The translations under genes were made by a program, and so were the position numbers. The notes under the pieces were generated by a model. The model had not been told where the DNA came from and ran no database searches. It worked only from the letters and a program-made list of their open reading frames with translations. A stretch of 17,099 bases of DNA from Paraglomus occultum (lineage: Eukaryota > Glomeromycota > Glomeromycetes > Paraglomerales > Paraglomeraceae), in NCBI GenBank assembly GCA_910592205.1, contig CAJVPJ010000765.1, forward strand, positions 1-17,099, written 5' to 3'. The stretch's first letter is position 1, and each line of letters begins with the position of its first letter. Of this stretch, positions 1-10,300 are shown one piece after another.

Positions 1-214
1 GAATGAATCTGGGAAATGCAAAGCTAAACACCTTTATGACCGTAGATATCCTTGACACGACTCTTCTTTCAACGCAACGTCTCGATTACATAATGACTGA
101 ATGACCGAGTTATCTGTGGCGAATAAATAAAAAATAAATTTAGTGAAACGTCATCGTTTGTACGAATCTCAAAGGCACTAACAGAAGAGCATTATCTTTT
201 TGAAGACGAGAGGC

Positions 215-264
215 GAGGAGGAGGAGGAGGAAAAGAAGGAGAAGGAGAAGGAGGAGGAAAGGGA
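215..264 (+). repeat. Purine-only (GAG/GGA/GAA)n microsatellite
   Basis: An uninterrupted 50-nt run of A and G built from gag, gga and gaa triplets. Mirror-like polypurine tracts of this kind can form triplex DNA, but here it is most simply a neutral microsatellite. Confidence 0.9.
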
Positions 265-320
265 TAGATTTATATCTCAATCTCTACTCATTCTCACGCT
301 TAACTTTAATTCTCCAAATT

Positions 321-400
321 CTTAGATATTAATTCTTAGACCTCAGATCTCAGATCTTAATTCTTAATTCTTAAGATCTTAAGATCTTAAGATCTAATTA
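321..400. repeat. Degenerate AATTCTTA/TTAAGATC tandem repeat
   Basis: Repeated blocks of ttaattctta and then ttaagatc, the latter in three near-perfect 8-bp units around 371-394. Because TTAAGATCTTAA is self-complementary, the block is also palindromic. It looks like low-complexity, slippage-grown DNA with no sign of coding. Confidence 0.7.
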
Positions 401-1148
401 CGTAAGGTTTAAGGTTTGAGGTATAACCTTATATAATAATAATAGTAAATTTCAGCCAAATCGATAAACAACAAAAATGACTCTATTTAGGTTTTCGAGG
501 TTAGCGCAAGTTGAAATTTACCAATAATCACACGGTGATTGGATTATGTCAGAAGTCACACGATACGATAAATCTGTTAATTATGTTAATAAAAAGACCT
601 GTCATTAGCCTTGCGTGTTACATTTTTATGTACAGTATAACTGTAACTTTCTATTCTCGTTTGTCTGCTTTTATTTTTACAAATTAGGAAAGATGCATAA
701 GCGCAAACGCGACAGAGTGACACAAGCTACAACAAATAGCAAATATAAAAAAATATCAGCCTTCAAATAGCGAAGTTTAAGGCAAGAAATCCCCTTTGAT
801 ATTAATATGATTGACGACATGACCTCACACCAGATTTAATTTATTTATAACTTTAGTCGAATACAATATCTCGATGCATATTCGGTTGGTACTTTTTAAG
901 AGTACATTAATGATTAGATAGAATTGTTTGGCGTCAGTCTGCAAAGCAACCAGCAGTCCTCACTTCGCCGACAGGTCAGCTAACGATAGTTGGTTCACCG
1001 ACAGCAATTATTTCGCAAAAGTATAATATGTGAACAAAGTTAGTTGTAATTACGAGTTTAATAACTCCAACGCTTCCGTCATATAAAATAGAATTAATTA
1101 ATGGAAGTTAAGGGTTCTCGACTCCACATCTACCAGATGGGACACAAA

Positions 1149-1190
1149 TATGCATTTTTAACAGTGCACAAAAAAGGTGGGACACCAAAG
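1149..1190 (+). repeat. Direct repeat copy 1 / possible Tc1-type end
   Basis: The segment reads tatgcatttttaacagtg, then cacaaaaaaggtgggaca. A second copy at about 3310-3360 reads tatgtatttttaatagtg, then 15 extra bases, then cacaaaaaaagtgggaca. CAGTG followed by an A-rich run resembles Tc1-superfamily termini. The two copies are in direct orientation and bracket the composite transposon block. Confidence 0.5.
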
Positions 1191-1236
1191 TTAACTATTA
1201 TAGAAATATATATTATACTTTGATGGGTCCCAAGTA

Positions 1237-2219
1237 CATAGTCACTCTCGATAGGCTGGACTCCGACTTATCGAATTTCATAATATTTTATAAAAAAAGT
1301 GCTTTATTTAAATATATGCAATAGGCGAATATCGAATATTTAACTACAAAAGTATCTATAGTAATAGATGTTATACACAAATTCATTGTTTACAAAACTT
1401 TCCAACATGAACTGCTTTAGAGAAACATAAGTCTTTAATCCTGAGATTACTGATACATTTACTTTTACATCAGTAAATATTTGAACGCAGATTTATTTGA
1501 TACTGTATTGCATTCTTTCCTTCCCCTTCCCTTTCCCCGTCTTCTTCCTCTCACTTCAGCAATTGTATTTCCTTCGTCTCAAAAATATCCGCTAGTATCA
1601 ATGTTAATGGAATCGCTCGTTACAATATCGTCCACGTGCATTTGATGCATAAGCGATTGGACATCATCTTCGACTACTAATTTATTTTCTAATCTTCCGA
1701 TAATCACGTTCTAGATCAGTAATATTGCGTTACAACATCAATACAGCAATATTGTCTGCGATGAAATTATTCTTAGCAAAATCATTAGGTAATTAATTGT
1801 ATTGTATTTACTAAAACGGTAAAGGTTATTGCTCGACAATTATTTATAAACCGAGTGAAACATTACTATTACGGGTTTATCGCAATTTTATATATGTCCG
1901 ACTTGATGAATTTTTTAAATATTGAAAAAAGGGGCGGAAAATTTTGTCCGAGTTAAGCCCCGACTTATCGAGCGTCCCACTTATCGAGAGGATTATAGTC
2001 GACTACTCACAGTCACCATACAATAAATAGCCATGCCATTAGAATCATACAAGCAATTAGATCATACTATTAAAGCACTAGACATGCTATTATTAGAAGA
2101 AACAAGTCGATTCTCTAAGACAAGCTACCAGTAAACGGTTTAATTAAATGTACGTGATTTTCGATAAGTCGGCCATTTGAGATGGGATACTGTTGGCCGA
2201 CTTATCGAGACTGACTGTG
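1237..2219. mobile_element. Decayed Tc1/mariner-superfamily (pogo-like?) DNA transposon, about 983 bp
   Basis: The left end (from 1234) reads GTACATAGTCACTCTCGATA and the right end (to 2222), reverse-complemented, reads GTACACAGTCAGTCTCGATA, so the ends are inverted repeats with three mismatches in 20. Both are flanked by TA (1235-1236 and 2220-2221), the target duplicated by this superfamily. Each terminus holds a further inverted pair of TCGATAAGTCGG units. The right one is perfect over 14 bp (2161-2174 against 2195-2208). Two more direct copies of the (C)ACTTATCGAG motif sit at about 1966-1990, suggesting rearrangement or a second nested end. There is no intact transposase. A 43-codon acidic stretch on the minus strand (1582-1710) resembles in style the acidic C-terminal part of pogo/Tigger/jerky transposases, but that is a weak guess. 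Confidence 0.7.
1582..1710 (-). pseudogene. Possible remnant of a pogo/Tigger-type transposase C-terminus
   Basis: Stop-to-stop frame of 43 codons on the minus strand with an acidic, helix-like composition (it includes VVEDDVQSLMHQMHVDDIV) and ending in TGA at 1579-1581. It lies inside the TIR-bounded element, and acidic segments of this kind occur near the C-termini of pogo-class DDE transposases. There is no catalytic motif, so the family assignment is inference. A separate short plus-strand frame at 2033-2134 (ATG CCA TTA ... TAA, 33 codons) may be another fragment but lies in the opposite orientation. Confidence 0.3.
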
Positions 2220-2396
2220 TACCAGAAAACCAATCCAAACGATGATGCTTTTGTTCATTATCGATCGACGAATTAACGTATTCTAATATTACACACAATC
2301 TCGATATCGAAACAATCTATCCTATAAAAAACTGCAAAAAAACAAAGCAACTCAAAATGCTTGCTTTCATTATTCAATTCTTCTGCGGGTTGCTGA

Positions 2397-2645
2397 TCGG
2401 ACTTACCCTCGCACCATTATAAAACATATATTCAACTCTACGATATAAATCAAAATCTCGAAATAATAATTCGAGCAATCGATTTAAAAGCCAGTAAGCT
2501 GCTCAGCAAACGTAAATACACAGAGGACGTTGAAATTCTGTGGAAAATTTTTAAAAATTTATTTGATACAAAATCTGAGCTGGACTCGGACTTTCATTTA
2601 CCAAAGTGGCCACTCAAATCCGCAAGTTATGTGGGGAGTACAGGA
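2397..2645 (+). other. Unidentified 83-codon open stretch without ATG
   Basis: Stop-to-stop frame (TGA at 2394-2396 to TAA at 2646-2648). Its middle has protein-like composition with alternating charged and hydrophobic residues (for example SKRKYTEDVEILWKIFKNLF) in otherwise stop-rich DNA. It has no Met. I do not recognise a family. It lies between the TIR-bounded element and the Tc1-like transposase remnant, so it may be transposon-derived, a broken exon, or chance. Confidence 0.25.
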
Positions 2646-2871
2646 TAAGGAAAATGATAATTCTTAATAATGATGATAATAACATGTAGCGTAAATTCAC
2701 TAGCGCGACCGAAGTGTGTAGGGAGTCTCATTAATAGCTTTGGGTCCGAGTATCTCCTCCCATGCAATCGCTCTAGTGCATCTTATACTGATAAGGACGA
2801 AAAAAATATATCTCTGTTAACATCTCGTCATCCATATACAATCTAGAATCAGACATTGCGGAAGATAAAGA

Positions 2872-3162
2872 GGACACCAACATGCGATGTATCTCTTTGC
2901 TGCTACAGCTAAGGCAACAACAGAATTACTCCACTCAAAATGTCCAAAATTGCTGGACTGGCCCTCTAATAGCCCAGATCTCAATTCCTATGGATTATTA
3001 TGAAAAAAAAGAGTTGAAAAAAAGGTGAATAAATGCTTGGCCACAAAAAAAAAGATAGCAGTAGATGAGTTCAAAGATTTTATAAAGGAAGAATGGGAGT
3101 CAATTGATAAATCGTTTCTACTTAACTTAGTTAATAGCTGCCTAGACGTATTGGTGATGTAA
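2872..3162 (+). pseudogene. Tc1-like transposase C-terminal remnant (inactivated)
   Basis: The plus-strand frame reads TAKATTELLHSKCPKLLDW, then PSNSPDLN, the strongly conserved block before the third catalytic acid of Tc1/mariner DDE transposases. Family members continue PIENLW, then a KRRV-like motif. Here the sequence goes N-S-Y-G-L-L, then a TGA stop at 3001-3003, then KKRV. About four codons including the catalytic Glu are therefore missing. The downstream frame keeps the typical C-terminal pattern (EEWESID, then LLNLVNSC) to TAA at 3160-3162. An AATAAA at 3224-3229 and a terminal-repeat-like end at 3280-3309 follow. I see no first or second catalytic Asp block upstream. This is a dead element. 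Confidence 0.85.
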
Positions 3163-3279
3163 TTACAGGGAAAGGAAGCAGAATCAAAAGTTAAAATTTT
3201 ACACATATGTTCATCATATCTTGAATAAAGTTTATATTTCAAATAATCCAGCTGTTAGTTGTTGAACTGTCAGCTAATT

Positions 3280-3311
3280 AGTAATTCTCCTTACTTTTGC
3301 ACAGCACTGTA
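3280..3311 (-). repeat. Probable right terminus of the Tc1-like element
   Basis: Read on the minus strand, the segment begins TA then CAGTGCTGTGCAAAAGTAAG, the usual form of a Tc1-family terminus (CAGTG followed by CAAAA) beside a TA target at 3310-3311. It lies about 150 bp after the end of the transposase remnant, as expected. The partner end is uncertain; CAGTGCACAAAAAAGG at 1162 is the best candidate. Confidence 0.5.
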
Positions 3312-4378
3312 TGTATTTTTAATAGTGAACTTGTATGCTCGGCACAAAAAAAGTGGGACAAAAATATAAAAAAATATAATACGTTATTGCAGTTGACTAT
3401 ATTTTTTCCAGCTAATGCAAATAACAATAAACAATACAAATGTACATTGTTGGCTTTTGCGATTTATGGCGATGTATTCACATCCGCGTCGTCAAAAAAA
3501 TTGTCGCGGGTGATTTCACTCTTTTCTTACAGCAAGGACTTGCTATTGTAAATTCGTTATCATAGTCGAGTATTATTTATTTTTTCTACCACGCTTGTTT
3601 TAATATCCAACCACGTTCTGGAGATCAAATAATGTGACGACGCAAAAACGTAAAATTATCCTAGGGTAACTAGCTTCGCTAAATGTTTCGCCAAGTGCTT
3701 TTACTATTTTTTACTAATCTACATGAAATATATTACCGTTATAAGGGTAACTGCAAGTAAAACGTTTATCTTACATTCGATGCCAGTTAACAATGCAACT
3801 AAAATTTATCCATGAATTCAGACGCCAAGCAAGACTTTCCAAAACATGGCAGAAGTTTAAACTTTCCCATAGATTCTTATAAGTAATAAATAGCACAGAA
3901 AAATATATTTTATGCTTGAATACTTTGAGATAATTTCACTGTTGTTTTGAAGTCAGTATACAAATAAGGAGTTAGCGCTATGTTGAATCAATCGAACGAT
4001 TCACGGACTAATATTAATGTTAGGCAATTAGCGCTTAGAAAGACTAAAATTATTGGTTTTTTACTTGTATTTGAACTTATTTGAGACAATTAAAATGTCT
4101 TGCAACATTATTTTTAAGAATGCCTCAGCATAAGATACGCGGTTCGATTACCATAGATCGCACTTGGTGTTTTGACTTATCAATATTTCAATCAATTGTA
4201 GGCAATTGGAAGAACTTTCTTCGAGGCACAGAACGACGATGGGCTAGAAAAAATTTGTGATACCTTGATGTTACTAGCCCTGGTTCGTGTAACCAGATCG
4301 ATTGCATGTCAAAACGCGTTACAACAACATTCCCGCGTTCTTAAGAAATTAAACTTTACATCCTGCTCATTTTATCAG
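3312..4378. other. Non-coding stretch upstream of FANCI
   Basis: No exon or RNA gene is supportable here. The first 50 bp repeat the sequence at 1149-1184. The rest is unique-looking AT-rich DNA. The last part (about 4200-4378) is probably FANCI 5' UTR or promoter: a pyrimidine-rich tract ending in tttatcag at 4378, directly before an ATG, has the form of a splice acceptor and suggests a 5' UTR intron. I see no TATA box that can be fixed confidently. Confidence 0.5.
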
Positions 4379-4384
4379 ATGGTA

Positions 4385-7300
4385 ATGGATGCAAAAATCT
4401 TAAATTTCGCACGCAATAACGACTATAACCAACTTCGTGAATATATCAGCGATCATGAAACTACCGAGGTTTGCATTTTACGTAAATCGGTAATAAGACA
4501 ATAGAATGATTATTGACAGCTATCTGTGCGTCGAAATAAGATGACTCAAGTCGTTGCACGATATTTGAACGACGAAAGTCTTCTGACGGGAGATGAAAGA
4601 GATTGCTTTACGGTTTTACGATCAATACTTAAAGGTATTGTTCACTTGTATTAATTGAATATTATTTATACAAGGAAATCAAAGTCGCAATAATTGCGCC
4701 TTGTGCTTACCAATTGATTATCGCGTACTGTTTAGCAACACCACCTGACAGCGACAAGAACAAGGCGAGAAGATCAGCCATTTTGATGACTATTGTTAAA
4801 TGGTATTTAATTCATTAATTCATGAAATAAGATACTTTCCCGAACATCTGTATCAACGTACATGCTTTTTTTGTAAAGGCTTGATGTGAAAGGGAATCAC
4901 GTTTCTCAGTCAGTTGATAAGGCCATATCTGAAATTGTCGATCTACTGGACAGCGAGGTATGATCAGTTAACTTAATATACTTTCAATTAGTAATTCCTT
5001 AATTATCTTGTATTCATATGCTATTTGTTTACATACATGCTTTCAGATCGATGGGTTCCAAGTGACATCAATGATCGAGGCAACGAACCACATAATCGAT
5101 TCTATAAATCAAAACAGACCGTTGCATTCGAAACTACTCGCACTCATTCCTAAATTTCTGTCCACTTTGGATACATTTGAATCGGTTACGATACGTACGG
5201 CAACTGGGACGAGGAGTTTCACTGGAACACAATATAGGGATATCATCCTGAACAGAATATGTCTTGCTGAATGGCACATTGAAAATGTGCTGAGTATTAT
5301 CAGTATGTTTCCGGACATACCAATGTCAAAAGAGACGGTCAGTGGAGATGGATTTATTTATGTTAATTGTTGTATAGGACAGCTGATGCAATTCATTGGT
5401 ATCTTGCTTGGACATATAGGCTGAACGTGCTGTGGATAAAGTGATGAGGTATCGTTCTTGTTGGCAATGTGACGAGACATATGATGTAGACCATCATTAA
5501 TATGCTAGTACATTGTTACATTCTATGTAGTTATTTCGATGACATGGATGCGAACGAGACTCCTCCTATCGTGTACAAACTGCTTCTACTTTCAAGAAAG
5601 GTATTACGGCATTAGAAGAATGTTATTAGTTCCAAAATCCGAACTTAAATGTCACGTCCTCTGTCTACAATAGGATCACAAGCGCGTAATTATCAAGGGC
5701 ATTACGTCTTATTATAGTAAGCTAGATGATAGATTGCGTGAGAAACATACAAGGTAAAGAATGTAATACCTATGAACGCGCTGTGTAAAGACTCGTTTCG
5801 ATAACTAATTTAGCATAACACCATAAAAGTCATGTAGAAATTACGCCGTCATCTTCAACATTCTCGCAAGTGAGCCATATTGAAGGAACAGTGCTGATTC
5901 ACCTCTGTTTCGCCGTCAAACAAGACCAGGTATCAAAAAGAGAGAATTCTTTATGGGAGAATTGCACAATTTACGTATATTGATTCGCTCAACATCTACT
6001 ACAATTATTTATAGGAATTGGGCGTCGAACTTATCAAATACATTAAATCAAAAAAATCGTCCGCTTTGACTCCATTTAATCTCGCTTGTTTGTTGTCAGT
6101 AGCAAGAATACATAGATTTGAGGATACGGTTAGCAACCAATAATGACATGCATACTTTACGTAGATTAGAGCGTATAACGCCATCTCTTTTTATTCAAAC
6201 AGATACTTGATTATCTGAAATCAACCATTACTGCTACATTTAAAGACAAAGAGAGACTGGAAAAATCCCCATGGATAAGCGGTGCGACATTTGTTTAATA
6301 ATGCAGATGGTTATTGCTTTATTTCCATGTAACTAATATGTTAATTCTTAACATTAGCTCTCTCAATCGTTGATACATCTGCGCCTATCCTGCAGATATT
6401 CTCTGAGCTTATTAAAAAGACTGCTTATGGATGGGATCAGACGACACAGAGTCTGATTCAATTGGGAGTTCTTCTTATGGATTCAACTGGTTCAGCATCA
6501 CTCAATAGAAAAGGTATTTTGTAATAATGATGTTTTGTCGCATGGATTTGGGACAGTATATGACTATTTCTTATAATGCATATGAATAGATACGCTTAAG
6601 CCAAAGGGATCTCCGATGACTACGACAGACATGGTTGGGGAACTTGCTACAAGAATTCTATTAGAAATGTTCAAGGTGTTGTATCGGGTCGGTCAATTAA
6701 GAAATGCAAAGAAATGGTGTTTGAATGTTTCTGATTTGTCTATGATTGTCTAGCTCCATGACGTTGTTCGAAATGAAATATTGGATCAAGTATTAAATCG
6801 TATTATTGGAAAGTCGACTAGCGTTACATATTTCTTACGTTTATTGGAGATGATTGTGTATGAAGCTCCTCAGGCGTTACATAGCTACTTACCGCGGGTA
6901 AGTTATTGTCATGCGAGATAGGATTTAGTCGATTCATTAACTGATATCTTATGCGTTATTATGCAACAGATTAAAGAAGCCTTCGATTATTTGTCATTAC
7001 TGCCATTAACAACAGCCAAAGGACTGTTGACAGCAGTACAACCGATAGTGTATATGAATCAATCTTTTCGTGATAGCCTCATCCTCGTATTGCGTAAAGC
7101 CATGTTCTCCAGGTATTATTTATTTATCCGATACTGACAATTATCCGCTTTAATATTGATGATTATCTGTTGCTTAGGGATGTCTCTGGTAGACAGATTG
7201 CCGTGACCGGATTATTAAGTCTTTTGAGAATGACTGTTGTAACGAGTGCAAATGGACAATCTTCCGAGTCTGCTGCAACGTTTTCCATGTCCAATCCGGA

Positions 7301-10300
7301 TCACCACATTCAGGCTCTTGCCTTAGAGATACTTGGTATACTATGACGCAGTAATTTATAACATATGCAATGTGTTGCGACGCATCAAATATAAATAACA
7401 AATATGAACATACCGTTTGATGATATTAGGAATGCTACGCAAATGCTTCAGTTTACAGCCTCAGATTAGACTTGCCCTATACGAAGGCCTGATGAATTTA
7501 ATGGATGTTCGTCACGATCTCAACCGCACCATATTTGAGACGATATATCCTCATGTGAGTATGCGCTCTCCAATTATTTTTGCACCTCACTTAATAAGTA
7601 ATCACGCGTTCTCTTCTGGTAGTTTATGAAATATTTTGAAATGGAAACAAGTGTTCATGCTACGATTAAACTCGAGACTTGTATTGACGCGTCTAACGAG
7701 GAGCCGACAATAATTGAGCCATTGCCTTACCTACTTTCATGTCTGAGCAAATCCATTGCATTGATGTCAAAAAATAACGACTGTAGCGAAAATGGTAAGA
7801 TACTTATCAATCTCAAGTGGTTAGATAAAATGAGCATAACTGTAGTTAGGTTACATAGACTTGTCTAATTCGTCTATATTCTCAATAACAGACACCTTTG
7901 AGGAGGAACAATTCAAAGGATGCAGAAATCAGCTGCAGTTGCTCACTGACAGATTGACGAAATCTGATATGACTGATTTGTCGGTTGACCCCTGTGCCGA
8001 TTTTAATATTACTTCTAGCGAGGGTATTCGGAATAGCATTATTGTTTCTTTATTACTAGGATGTTACGAGGTAATTTTGATATATCGTTTTTATTAGCAA
8101 ATTCGACTCCGATTCGTGATAACAATTTTTGCATATAGGCTATGATAGAACACTGCTACTTCTGTAATGACAACATTGTGGATGCAGCAGAGAACATCTC
8201 CAAACTGTTCAAGCGATACATGGCATTGCTCGATTTACTCAAGGAGAAATCAATCAATAGCAAAGGTAAAGATTTGCATCGTAACTCGCTATATTGAAAA
8301 TATTAATCTAATCACATCTTTATATTCTTCACAAAAGGACGTAAAATGCACACAGCGAATGTAGATATATCCACACTGAGCTTCCGGTGCATAGCTGAAC
8401 TATGTCAATTCACGTTTGAGGACAGTAGCACTACCACTGTGAATCAGGCAAAGAAAATCTTAAGAAGTGATACCGACTTTGTAAGATATCTCACCACAGC
8501 AGCTCATCACAAGATATCGGAGGTAATTTTGTCACTGCTCAGATTCATTTTTATTCGTCATTAATTCGCTACTGTTTTTGTTTAAGATGTTATCTCGACT
8601 TGACTCTGAAGACGCATCTAGCTTCGACTATTGTGTATCAATGGCGAAGGTGTTTATGAATGAATTCATAAGAAAGAATAACGAGAATATCAGTACTCTA
8701 TATATATCTGACAAAAAAGAGAAGGCATGTAAATGACAATCGTATATCGTGGAAATACATCAGCATTGTTCGCCGCTTTTGATCATCAATAATTCTCACA
8801 AATTTCCTTACATCACAGGGTAAATCTATTCTCACCATAGTTATCGAATGTTTTACACTTTTAACCGAAGCTGTTGCTACCCATTGGCCAGAGAAACTGG
8901 TCGAGTTTCTCTCAATGGTATATCCAACTGACGAGAAAGAAGACATTACTCATACTGACCTGAATAGATGGCTTGGAGCATATACTGTTGAACTTGAGGT
9001 AATATCGCATGTATATATCCGTTTGATAAGTCTGCTGTAGCGGCGCACTAATCATGGTGATTTTCTAACCTACTCATATCCTGCCTATCAGCGTCTGATA
9101 ATGACGACAATAGATGAAAAAACTCCGTTAATAAAAGAAGCCTCAAGTCTATGTCAAACGTTATCTTTGTTCGCAAAACAATACAAGCGTCCAAATCAAA
9201 ACGACTCTAAAGAACACTTGGAACAATTGATCACATGGCTTCGTGACCTCTGTTCGGATCGTGAGATAGACGATTCGAACTTAGCTAAGAACTTTGTAAG
9301 CCTGCTAATTAAATTGGAGCAAGAAATCGGCAACTTTAATATTACGGCTGAGTTTGCACAAGATGTGTTGACAGTGTGGGGTGAGATTGATGCGGAGGCA
9401 TACGAATCGAATATTGTGAAGCCAAAGTATGCCATCGTAAATGCTAGAACAGTCGTACACGTCTGTAATGTGTTAATAGCTTTCTTAATGGAGACTATGG
9501 ATGATATTGATTGGTGCTTAGGGAGACTAAAGGGATCTGGTATGTAGATGAAATTGTTGCGCTGTCAAACAAAATGCTATTCTGAAATTTTCGTAATCAC
9601 ACCAGTCGAAGGCGTATCGACTGTATCTCCTATTTGTAAAAAGCTTGAAATAATGATACGCGCAATCGTATCTTTGGAACGAGCATGCCTGCCAATATCT
9701 TCGGCTGAACACTTGATCAAGTGTCTCATAAAGACATATAAAGTGTTAGCAACATTGACTAAACACGTAAGTATAATTAGCAAAATTAGTTGCAGAGTTC
9801 GGTGAGGAGTTAATCTAACTGTTTGTCGGTTATTTAGATGATTACGACTGGCGGAGACACTCCTTCACAGTTTGTTGATATAATAAAATTAACTGGTGAC
9901 CAGTTGACTGAGAACTTTTATACACTTCTCATGGCGTTCGGTCAGTTAAATAGCGACGGAAGACAGAAAAGCAATAACGGGAAGGGAAAGAGCAAGACTA
10001 CAAAGGTATGATAAACATTACGCATACCAGTAATAAAACTAGATGATCATTTATTTTTATTGATAGGCTCGAATAGCAAGAGAATCCAAGCTCGTTCCCA
10101 ACGCAGTATTTACTCACGAACAGTTTGAGAAGTCAATCCTCCAATTATCCAAGAAATCGAAGGTCTTGTCTTTTTGGGAAATTTGAATTAAGGTGTATTG
10201 AGGTCTAACTATTTATGCTGTTTATAGACAAACCTTATGCAGTATATGAAAAGATCTACAGCACGTGATTTCCGTATAAAGGTAAAGAAGATTGATGTCA

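Larger units (their letters stand above)
1..1130. other. Non-coding flank with simple repeats
   Basis: I see no convincing coding exon on either strand here: open frames are short and have no recognisable family motifs. The stretch is AT-rich and contains a purine-only microsatellite and an AGATCTTA-type repeat, listed separately. Around 930-1020 the base composition becomes more balanced (cagtcctcacttcgccgac), which could be an untranslated exon or promoter of a gene to the left, but nothing in the sequence proves it. Confidence 0.6.

Noticed and set aside
1518-1556. Pyrimidine-rich tract as a splice acceptor
   Set aside because: It lies within the decayed transposon, and no coding exon follows on the plus strand.
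3297-3551. 84-codon plus-strand open frame
   Set aside because: It begins in transposon-terminal sequence, has no family motif, and its composition matches its AT-rich surroundings; likely chance.
3971-4036. Paired TTAGCGCT motifs as E2F-like promoter sites for FANCI
   Set aside because: They only loosely resemble E2F sites and lie more than 300 bp upstream; no positional support.
8729-8730. GT donor four bases after the proposed GC donor in FANCI
   Set aside because: Joining it to the only good acceptor gives TGG-TAA and destroys the conserved GKSI reading.
9196-9435. Antisense open frames over FANCI exon 24 and neighbouring exons
   Set aside because: They mirror a well-conserved FANCI exon in another frame and have no independent motif.
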